NCBI RefSeq assembly: GCF_010882175.1
Contig: NZ_WKLH01000003.1
Span: 682,001-746,000, forward strand
DNA from: Mangrovibacterium lignilyticum
GTDB taxonomy: Bacteria > Bacteroidota > Bacteroidia > Bacteroidales > Prolixibacteraceae
DNA length: 64,000 nucleotides
Reading direction: 5' to 3'
Shown: piece by piece, positions 53,778 to 60,761 of the stretch
Position numbering within the stretch: the first letter of the stretch is position 1
Layout: every line of letters begins with the position of its first letter
Translations under genes and position numbers: made by a program
The notes under the pieces: generated by a model
Told to the model about the DNA's origin: nothing
The model's database searches: none
Seen by the model: the letters and a program-made list of their open reading frames with translations, nothing else

Positions 53778-54428
53778 ATGAAAAATCTTAAACCTATTTT
53801 ATTACTAGCCTTGATATTAACATTGTGTTCTTGCCAACATCGAGTTGACCTGGGGACAGATAAATTATTGACCGAAACTTTTAGTAAATATGAGATTCAA
53901 AGTTTTGAATCAATGGTTGACTATGTTGATAAAATGGTTTTAGCTAAAACAAAAGAGACAGATATTAATAAGGCTTATCATCAATTCTTCGAGTTAATGT
54001 CTCAAACGATAAAAGACAGTTCTAAATTTTTAGTCCCATTCAACGAAAAAGATAAGTATGATTTTTTAGAAAAAATGGATACCACTGCGTTTAATGACAT
54101 TTGGCGCATTAGTACAAATTTAAAAATGGTAAGATACCAAGACACAATTTATAGAGACCTTGAAAATTTTAAAACTCTTTATTTAAAACCTGTTGGAAAC
54201 TATATGGACTATTTGAAAAAACTTGGAGATACTGACGAATTCTTTAAGTCGCTTCATGAAAGCATTGAAGTTGCAGGAGACCTGCCAGCTAGCATGGCAG
54301 TCTATTTTCCTGAAAATCATAATAAATTTGATTTCAATATCCCTAAAAACCGATTGTGGGCGACTATTTATATTTTAAGAATCCAAGAACCAGTGGATAT
54401 AAAAATGAAACGATATCTAAATAAATAA
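53778..54428 (+). CDS. Cassette-borne lipoprotein of unknown function
   Basis: The 216-residue protein has a lipoprotein signal (ILLLALILTLCSC, Cys19 most likely modified). The mature part is mainly helical and charged (YEIQSFESMVDYVDKMVLAK, TKETDINKAYHQFFELMSQT, MDYLKKLGDTDEFFKSLHES). No known domain is recognised. Low GC and position between two boundary repeats mark it as an acquired cassette gene. It begins 20 bp after the repeat and ends 8 bp before the next one, a very tight cassette. Confidence 0.75.
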   Translation: MKNLKPILLLALILTLCSCQHRVDLGTDKLLTETFSKYEIQSFESMVDYVDKMVLAKTKETDINKAYHQFFELMSQTIKDSSKFLVPFNEKDKYDFLEKMDTTAFNDIWRISTNLKMVRYQDTIYRDLENFKTLYLKPVGNYMDYLKKLGDTDEFFKSLHESIEVAGDLPASMAVYFPENHNKFDFNIPKNRLWATIYILRIQEPVDIKMKRYLNK

Positions 54429-54436
54429 AATTCAGC

Positions 54437-54729
54437 GCATAACAATTAAGCGTTCGGCCAGTGCGCAGCACAGTGGCTGAACGTCCCGATAGCTATCGGG
54501 ATGGACGAGAACCTTGTCCGGCCACTGGCGGAACCGGGATTGATAGCTGAAACAAGTATGATGGGCTTTTCGATCGGGGATAAGCTGTTTTGCCTGACTA
54601 TGTTGGTTCGGCTTTTTCATGAAATGACCGATATTAGAAGAGCCGGATGACGGGAGACTGTCAAGGCCGGTTCTGTGAGAAGCTTAGGGTGAAACTCCCT
54701 TTGCTTACCCGTTTACCAATCGTTAGGTG
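54437..54729 (+). repeat. Cassette-boundary repeat 2
   Basis: The ends are GCATAAC (54437-54443) and GTTAGGTG (54722-54729); GTTAGGT fits the attC core consensus exactly. It contains the perfect palindrome CCCGATAGCTATCGGG, absent from copy 1. GTGCG lies at 54461, and domain V at 54640-54673 has one substitution that breaks a lower-stem pair. The 3' end (CTTACCCG) departs from CTACTCGAC, so this copy may be inactive. Confidence 0.68.
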
Positions 54730-54747
54730 TTATTTAAGACATTGAAC

Positions 54748-55596
54748 ATGAGTCGTCTGAAGTACTATATGATTGTTTTTTTGATTATCTCATTAAGTTG
54801 TGGGAACCGGAAGAATGATTGGTATCGAATAAGTAAAATTGATAGCAAAACCTTTATAATATCCGAGCCCAAAAGTTCGCAAAACAACTCTTGTTTCTTA
54901 ATTATGGGGAGTAAAGAAGCTATTCTATTAGACTCTGGAACAGGAGAAAATAAGGATGAAACCTTCAAGAACATAATTAGTGCACTGACTGATCTTCCAT
55001 TAACAGTGCTATTATCTCATTTTCATTTCGATCACATTGGAACAACAAGTGAATTCGATTGCATTGGAATCCCGGAAATTCCTGTGATTGAAGATAAAAT
55101 GACTGTTGATAGTTTGCTGCATTTGACAAATACGGAAACTTTAGCCCAAAAGACAGCAACTTTAAAGATAAGTAAGTTATTCCCCGTTGGGAAAGATATT
55201 GATTTAGGCAACCGTAAAATTAAAATTTTATATACCCCTGGACATTCAAAAGAATCAATATCGCTTATTGACAATGAAAATGGTTATCTTTTTACGGGTG
55301 ATTTGGTATATAATGGGTTATTGTTAATTAACGACTGTGATGCGTATGTTCGTAGCATCAATGAAATAATAAAGAACAGCAACTCTAAATATAAGGTATT
55401 CGGTGCTCATGGAAGACCTGAAATAAGTTACGAACGCCTTTTCAAAATAGAGGAGGCAATTGAGAATTATCGTTCAGGCAGAGATACTATCAACCCATTT
55501 CGTCAAGTCAATTTTTTTGGAACGACTAAAAGCATTTACAAAATTGGCGATGTAACTTTCATGGATGGATATACTGATGCTTTTAATAATGATTAA
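54748..55596 (+). CDS. Cassette-borne metallo-beta-lactamase-fold lipoprotein
   Basis: The 282-residue protein has a lipoprotein signal (MIVFLIISLSC, Cys18) and a metallo-hydrolase fold: SKEAILLDSGTGE, the zinc motif LSHFHFDHIG (HxHxDH), the second-metal His in YTPGHSKESIS, the Asp in FTGDLVYNG and a late GAHGRPE. It is probably an exported hydrolase; the motif set fits general MBL-fold hydrolases, and a lactamase activity should not be assumed. The ATG at 54748 was chosen over a GTG at 54727, which lies in the repeat. Codon use is AT-rich like the other cassettes. Confidence 0.85.
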   Translation: MSRLKYYMIVFLIISLSCGNRKNDWYRISKIDSKTFIISEPKSSQNNSCFLIMGSKEAILLDSGTGENKDETFKNIISALTDLPLTVLLSHFHFDHIGTTSEFDCIGIPEIPVIEDKMTVDSLLHLTNTETLAQKTATLKISKLFPVGKDIDLGNRKIKILYTPGHSKESISLIDNENGYLFTGDLVYNGLLLINDCDAYVRSINEIIKNSNSKYKVFGAHGRPEISYERLFKIEEAIENYRSGRDTINPFRQVNFFGTTKSIYKIGDVTFMDGYTDAFNND

Positions 55597-55605
55597 ACAA
55601 AAACA

Positions 55606-55901
55606 GCAGCTATTAAGCGTTCGAGCCGTGCACAGCACAGTGGCTGAACGTCCCGATAGCTATCGGGATGGACGTGAACCTTGTCCGGCCACTAACGTAA
55701 CCCGGGATTGATAGCCGAAACAAGTATGATGGACTTTCCGATCGGAGATAAGCTGTTTTGCCTGACCATGCTGGTTCGGCTTTTTCATAGAATGACCGAT
55801 ATTCGAAGAGAGCCGGATGACGGGAGACTGTCAAGTCCGGTTCTGTGAGAGGCTTGGGGAGAAACTCCCTTTGCCTACCTGGCCAAGTGACCGTTGTGTG
55901 C
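55606..55901 (+). repeat. Cassette-boundary repeat 3
   Basis: The left end is degenerate (GCAGCTATTAAGCG, 55606-55619) and the right end is GTTGTGTGC (55893-55901). Domain V at 55810-55843 is identical to that of copy 1. The 5' GTGCG reads GTGCA (55628). The CCCGATAGCTATCGGG palindrome is present. The 3' end reads CTACCTGG, so splice competence is doubtful. Confidence 0.68.
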
Positions 55902-55934
55902 AAGTTTAGAATCACAAAACCAAAATCATATAGA

Positions 55935-56318
55935 ATGAAATATTTAATAGCTCTAAATTCTGTTTTATCATTTACATCTATTCAGGCTCAGAACGCACAG
56001 ACTGACTCTATCTCTGCTGAAAAATTGAGTTCTAGTGATAGCCTGAAACTAGAATATCAAAAGTCTATTCAAATTATCAATGACCAAGAAGCAAAAGCTA
56101 TTTATCCTCATGACTCTATTTGCAAAAGCATCGAAATACAACTGAATGAGGATTCTGAGAAGAAATTACTTGGAAAATTATCCCGCAAAAAAAGAGGTGA
56201 ACTACAAAGAAAACTTCAAACGGAGAAAGCTACAATAAATATTCAGAGTGGAGCTTATGAGATTTCAAGAAAGGAAAAGGAAGAAGAATTTGAAGAAAAA
56301 TTTAACAAACAAAACTGA
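55935..56318 (+). CDS. Small exported cassette protein, unknown function
   Basis: The 127-residue protein has a probable signal peptide (MKYLIALNSVLSFTSIQAQ). A short charged, helix-prone mature part follows (SEKKLLGKLSRKKRGELQRK, EKEEEFEEKFNKQN), suggesting a coiled coil at the C-terminus. No family is recognised. I chose the ATG at 55935 because upstream codons run back through the boundary repeat. It is the last intact cassette, ending 15 bp before the truncated repeat 4. Confidence 0.65.
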   Translation: MKYLIALNSVLSFTSIQAQNAQTDSISAEKLSSSDSLKLEYQKSIQIINDQEAKAIYPHDSICKSIEIQLNEDSEKKLLGKLSRKKRGELQRKLQTEKATINIQSGAYEISRKEKEEEFEEKFNKQN

Positions 56319-56333
56319 TTAAATTAAAAACCA

Positions 56334-56518
56334 GCACACAATAATTAAGCGTTCGAGCCGCGCGCAGCGCAGCGCTTGAACGTCCCGATAGCTATCGGGA
56401 TGGACGAGAACCTTCTCCGGCCATTGACGGAACCGGGATTGATAGCCGAAACAAGTATGATGGACTTTCCGATCGGAGATAAGCTATTTTGCCTGACTAG
56501 GATGGTCGGGCTTTTTTG
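56334..56518 (+). repeat. Cassette-boundary repeat 4, truncated
   Basis: The left end GCACACAAT and the first ~170 bp match the other copies, including the CCCGATAGCTATCGGG palindrome, but the copy stops after GGTCGGGCTTTTTTG. Domains V and VI and the right core site are missing. This marks the right edge of the array. GTGCG is replaced by CGCGC. The final hairpin plus T-tract could act as a terminator. Confidence 0.68.
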
Positions 56519-56649
56519 TTTTTAGCAGATGCCAGCTCCTGTTTTTTCCTGTTTGAGCGAAAGATTTGCTTTTCTGATTTATTTGTGTTCGGCTAGTGGG
56601 CGACAGAAGAATAAAGTCAACGGGTTAAGCCCAATTTTCAGGTACAAAA

Positions 56650-56674
56650 AAAGAGGGGAACATTTCCCCTCTCC
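56650..56674 (-). terminator. Terminator of the TonB-type receptor gene
   Basis: AGAGGGGAA/TTCCCCTCT stem, followed on the minus strand by seven T residues, 35 bp after the gene's stop. Confidence 0.82.
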
Positions 56675-56708
56675 GTATTTACAAGTATAACCCATATTTG
56701 GTCGGAGA

Positions 56709-59201
56709 TTAATAACCTCCGGAATCAAATTCTACTTCGTTGGTCCCGTCGCTACCGCGTCCGTTATCGGTTTTATAATTATTCAGTTTAAAGCTTAAGC
56801 TCAACTTCACAACCCGTGGTTCGTGTTTAAACTTGAAGCTCGAGTTAAAGTTACTGCCGCTGCTTGTGCCTTGCCAGCCACCCGATCCAAAAATATCCTG
56901 CATGCTCAGTGTGGCCGTTAGCTTGCGATTCATGAATTCCTGGCGGTAGGAGATGTTGGAGTAGAACGAACCGTTACGATCGCCCTGCGCCGAAACGGAA
57001 GGTCCCCGGTAGTTGCCGTCTAATTGTAGTCGGCTGGTGTTCGAGAATTTTATCGTTGCATTCATGCGGCCATCTTTGTTTATACTGGACCGGCTCACAT
57101 ATTCACCCAAAACTTCACCCTGTAGTTGGTATTGGTAGATCGAAAAACTGGAGTTTAGCAACAGCCACTTCGTTAAATTCAGGTTTAACATCAGTTCTCC
57201 CCCGGTTGATTTGTTGTCGCCAACGTTGGCGCTGGTCAGCAGGTAGGTTCCATCGTCCAGCACTTCGGTAATTCGGTCTCTTACATCGACGGTCTTCCGG
57301 TGAAAAGCATCCAGAGACAGGAACGAGGTTCCAAAGCGTTTCAGCACGCTCATATCATAGGAGTTGGTGTATGACGGTTTAAGATCCGGGTTTCCCTTGC
57401 GGATGGTGGTTTGATTCATGAATGTCTCAAACGGATCGAGGTCCCATCCTCTCGGGCGGTCGATGCGCCGGCTGTAGCTGGCCATTAACTGCATACCTTC
57501 CAGTAGTTCGTAAGAGGCGTGGGCTGACGGGAAAAAGTCGAAGCGATTCAGGGAGTAAGTTTCATTTTGCTCGCCTTGATGCTTGATTTCCCGGTCGGTA
57601 TATTCACCGCGTAAGCCGGCCATAACTTCCACTTTGTCGATTTTGGTCGAATAGGTTGCGTAAAGGGCGTGGATATCGCGTTTGAAATCCATGACACTGG
57701 TGTACTTCGGGTCGTTGATCCAGCTTCCGTTGTCCCAGTTTTCGAAGGTGTAATCTTCAGTCTCGCGGCGCATGCGGCTTTGAAAGCCAGCCTCCAGTTT
57801 GCTGTTTTCTCCCAAGGGGCGCGTATAGTCTAATTTGGTGCGGTAATCCTGCGAATCTTCACCTTCTGTAGTCCGTACGCGAAGGTCGTAAATATCGGAT
57901 GGATTGTAGTTCTCATCAGCCTGTATCTCTGATTGGAAATCCACGTCGTCGCCTGTGCGACTGCGGAAATAGAACATCCCCTCCAGTTTATGAGTGCCGT
58001 CGTCGTTATATTTATGCAGAAAGTTGGCGCTTGCATCGACAAACTTGTTATCGCTTTGTGAATCTTGACTCTCCAGCGTATATTCTTCCGTTGAAACAGA
58101 ACTGTCGACGAAGTCGGTGTTGTAATAGTTGCGCACATCCGATTTGGAAGCGCGGTTGTGCGTACCGGCATTGGCATTGAAACCCAAGGTGGTCTTGTCG
58201 CTCAGGTACAGGTCGACACCACCTTTAAACCGGTAGCCGTTCCGTTTAAATTCACGGTCTCCGTCAGAGGTCATGTACTCGGTACTGTCGGTATAAAAGG
58301 TTTCGCGGGTGGAGTGATTTTCCCCGTTAAAAATCCGGTCGTTTGTTTCGAAGCCAAAGGTAAACTGCCGTTTTTCATTTTTGTGGTTCACCGTGAAGTC
58401 GAGGCTCCGGCTTTCGTTGGTGCTTCCGGATACATTGAAAATACCGTCGAAGCCGGTCAATGCATTCTTTTTGGTCACCAGGTTGATTATTCCGGCCATC
58501 CCATCCGGGTCGTATTTGGCCGACGGGTTGGTAATGATCTCGATGTTCTCAAGCGCTGAAGCCGGAATTTGCTGCAAAGCGTCGCTTCCGCTCAGTGCCG
58601 ATGGGCGCCCGTCGATAAATACAGTGAAACTTGACGAGCCGCGTAAGGTCACGTTTCCTTCAATGTCAACCTGTACTGATGGTGTATTTTCGAGCACGTC
58701 GACTGCAGTACCACCGGCTGCATTGATATCCTGATCAACATTAATCACTTTTTTGTCTACCTTATATTCCAGCCGCGTTCGTTCGGCAACAACTTCAACA
58801 CCGCCAATTTCATGGTGCGATGCCTCAAGCGAAATGACTCCCAGATCGATGGTTTTGCTATCGTTGGTGACTTTGACATTGTTGATGCGTGTTTTGTTGA
58901 ACCCAATAAAGTTGGCTTCAACATAGTAGGTGCCGTTTTTAATTCTTTCGAGTAGAAACGCTCCTTCAGGATTCGTAATTCCGCCGGTTACCAACGATGA
59001 ATCCGAACTGTTATAGATTGAAATATTGGCATATTCCATTGGCGTTTTTGATTCCTTCTCGATTACCTTCCCCTTTATGACTGATTTTGGTGACGGACTT
59101 TCATCCGGGTCACTCCCGGGCGTGTCCGACATCGCCTGAAGTCCGGCGCCAGCCAAACTCGTAGCAAATAAAATCAGGCATAGAATTGCTCTCTTGTACA
59201 T
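56709..59201 (-). CDS. TonB-dependent receptor-like outer membrane beta-barrel protein
   Basis: The 830-residue protein has a signal peptide and an N-terminal carboxypeptidase-regulatory-like domain (VIKGKVIEKESKTPMEYANISIYN). A plug domain follows (VDVLENTPSVQVDIEGNVTLRGSSSFTVFIDG, IEIITNPSAKYDPDGMAGIINLV) and then a large barrel of the OMP_b-brl_3 type. It belongs to the receptor-like family with unknown ligand, distinct from SusC. No SusD-like partner is adjacent. It is a single-gene unit with its own terminator and a ~230-bp upstream gap in which no exact promoter was found. An AGTATTTG-like box near 59314-59321 (minus strand) is a weak candidate. Confidence 0.9.
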   Translation of the reverse strand: MYKRAILCLILFATSLAGAGLQAMSDTPGSDPDESPSPKSVIKGKVIEKESKTPMEYANISIYNSSDSSLVTGGITNPEGAFLLERIKNGTYYVEANFIGFNKTRINNVKVTNDSKTIDLGVISLEASHHEIGGVEVVAERTRLEYKVDKKVINVDQDINAAGGTAVDVLENTPSVQVDIEGNVTLRGSSSFTVFIDGRPSALSGSDALQQIPASALENIEIITNPSAKYDPDGMAGIINLVTKKNALTGFDGIFNVSGSTNESRSLDFTVNHKNEKRQFTFGFETNDRIFNGENHSTRETFYTDSTEYMTSDGDREFKRNGYRFKGGVDLYLSDKTTLGFNANAGTHNRASKSDVRNYYNTDFVDSSVSTEEYTLESQDSQSDNKFVDASANFLHKYNDDGTHKLEGMFYFRSRTGDDVDFQSEIQADENYNPSDIYDLRVRTTEGEDSQDYRTKLDYTRPLGENSKLEAGFQSRMRRETEDYTFENWDNGSWINDPKYTSVMDFKRDIHALYATYSTKIDKVEVMAGLRGEYTDREIKHQGEQNETYSLNRFDFFPSAHASYELLEGMQLMASYSRRIDRPRGWDLDPFETFMNQTTIRKGNPDLKPSYTNSYDMSVLKRFGTSFLSLDAFHRKTVDVRDRITEVLDDGTYLLTSANVGDNKSTGGELMLNLNLTKWLLLNSSFSIYQYQLQGEVLGEYVSRSSINKDGRMNATIKFSNTSRLQLDGNYRGPSVSAQGDRNGSFYSNISYRQEFMNRKLTATLSMQDIFGSGGWQGTSSGSNFNSSFKFKHEPRVVKLSLSFKLNNYKTDNGRGSDGTNEVEFDSGGY

Positions 59202-59428
59202 CTTTAATTGTTTTGTTTTGATAAGGTAACAGCGTTGAAAACGTTGAAAATCTCTCCCTGCAGGATTGCTTTCCCGATGCTTCCGTGTTTCCTGTTTGTT
59301 TAAATTGCGTTGACAAATACTAAGACAGCAAAAGAGGTGGCAGGTTTAATCGCGAATCAGCCAGTTTTGTTAACAAGTGTAAATTCCCGTTTAGCTTTTA
59401 AACAGGGGAGTACAGAGGGAGAGAAGGT

Positions 59429-60703
59429 TTATTTTTTCTTGCCAAATTCGGGATCGATATGCAGAAACGGGGCAATAATAAATCCGGGAATGGTACAAAT
59501 CATGACCCAGATGAAGAAATACAGGTAGCCAATCTGGTCTTCAATCCAGCCACTGATCATCCCCGGCAGCATCATTCCCAAAGCCATGAAGCCGGTGCAC
59601 AACGCATAATGGGCCGTTTTGTGTTCGCCATCGGCCAGTTGAATCATGTACAGCATGTAGGCGGTAAAGCCAAATCCGTAGCCAAATTGCTCGATCACCA
59701 CCGCCGAGCTGATGACTGCCAGGTTTTGGGTTTGCAGCAGGGCCAGGAAAATATAGGCGATGTTGGGCAGGTTCATGGCAAAAACCATGGGCCAAAGCCA
59801 CTGTTTCAGTCCGTGGCGGGAAACGACAATCCCTCCAACAATGCCGCCTAAAGTAAGCGCTATGATTCCGGCGGTGCCGTAAACAAAACCAATGTCGCTG
59901 GTGGTAAGTTCCAGTCCGCCTTTGGCCAGATCGTCGAGTAAAAAAGGAGAGGCCAGTTTGGCTAGTTGTGCTTCGCCCAAACGGAAAACCAGCAGGAAAA
60001 CCAAGGCCAGACCAATTCCTTTCTTGGTAAAGAAGGAAACGAAGGTTTCGCCGAAGTTGCGCATGATTTCACCGAAGTCTTTATTCTCCCGTTTTTGATC
60101 GCTGGCCGGATAGGGAAGCAGGAACAGGTGATACAGGAAGAAGGCAACAAAAAGGCCGGCGAAAATGAAAAAGGTCATGCTCCAGGCCGTTGGAATGCTG
60201 TCGCCCGACTGCTCCAGATAACCAGCCAGTATTACCAGTGGCCCTTGCCCGGCAAGCATGGCCAGGCGGTAAAAGGTATTTCGGATGCCCACAAAAAATG
60301 CCTGGTCGTGCGTTGACAAGCCCAGCATGTAAAAGCCATCGGCAGCAATATCGTGTGTCGCCGAACTGAACGCCATCAGCCACAAAAAGGCCAGGCTATA
60401 CTGAAAGAAATTGCTCATGGGAAGGGTGAACGCGACGCCGGCCAAACCGCCGCCAATGACCAGCTGCATCCCGATAATCCAAAATCGTTTGGTGCGCAGA
60501 ATATCAACCAATGGGCTCCAAAAGGGCTTAATCACCCAGGGTAAATACAGCCAGCTGGTGTACAAAGCAATGTCGGTGTTTGATATTTCCAGGCGCTTGT
60601 ACATGATCACCGAAACAGTCATCACAAAAACATAGGGTAGTCCTTCTGCAAAATAAAGTGTTGGAATCCATGCCCAGGGGCTGCGGCTGGTCGCTTTGTT
60701 CAT
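59429..60703 (-). CDS. AmpG-like MFS transporter
   Basis: The 424-residue protein has about twelve membrane helices and the AmpG hallmark at the N-terminus (WIPTLYFAEGLPYVFVM, LYLPWVIKPFWSPLVD). In Gram-negative bacteria AmpG imports muropeptides (GlcNAc-anhydroMurNAc peptides) for cell-wall recycling. Bacteroidota homologues are assigned the same role by similarity, so recycled substrate identity is inference. It is followed by the TonB-type receptor gene on the same strand, 227 bp away. A SpoIID-domain gene two genes upstream also points to a wall-related neighbourhood. Confidence 0.85.
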   Translation of the reverse strand: MNKATSRSPWAWIPTLYFAEGLPYVFVMTVSVIMYKRLEISNTDIALYTSWLYLPWVIKPFWSPLVDILRTKRFWIIGMQLVIGGGLAGVAFTLPMSNFFQYSLAFLWLMAFSSATHDIAADGFYMLGLSTHDQAFFVGIRNTFYRLAMLAGQGPLVILAGYLEQSGDSIPTAWSMTFFIFAGLFVAFFLYHLFLLPYPASDQKRENKDFGEIMRNFGETFVSFFTKKGIGLALVFLLVFRLGEAQLAKLASPFLLDDLAKGGLELTTSDIGFVYGTAGIIALTLGGIVGGIVVSRHGLKQWLWPMVFAMNLPNIAYIFLALLQTQNLAVISSAVVIEQFGYGFGFTAYMLYMIQLADGEHKTAHYALCTGFMALGMMLPGMISGWIEDQIGYLYFFIWVMICTIPGFIIAPFLHIDPEFGKKK

Positions 60704-60761
60704 CGTGTTTGTTTTCGGTTTGGGAGCGTTAATTTAGCAAAAAATGGCTGTTGTCAATTGC

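Larger units (their letters stand above)
52724..56518 (+). mobile_element. Integron-like cassette array without integrase (CALIN-like), with group II intron-like repeats
   Basis: Four cassettes of AT-rich genes, all on the plus strand, are separated by ~280-295 bp repeats. Cassette left ends carry GTTATGC (52724), GTTGTGTGC (53749, 55893) or GTTAGGTG (54722). Their right ends carry the complementary type, GCACAAC (53478), GCATAAC (54437) or GCACACAA (56334). These resemble attC core sites (GTTRRRY/RYYYAAC), with some departures. Each full repeat also contains a group II intron domain V. No integrase, transposase or reverse transcriptase is in the window. The integron reading is inference; the repeat structure is directly visible. 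Confidence 0.6.

Noticed and set aside
54748-55596. Beta-lactamase resistance gene
   Set aside because: The zinc motif shows only the MBL fold; nothing specific to lactamases is visible and the lipoprotein form is found in many hydrolases.
55613-55915. 100-codon open frame on the minus strand within boundary repeat 3
   Set aside because: The frame is produced by the repeat itself and is not kept in all copies; the repeat is better explained as structured RNA or DNA.
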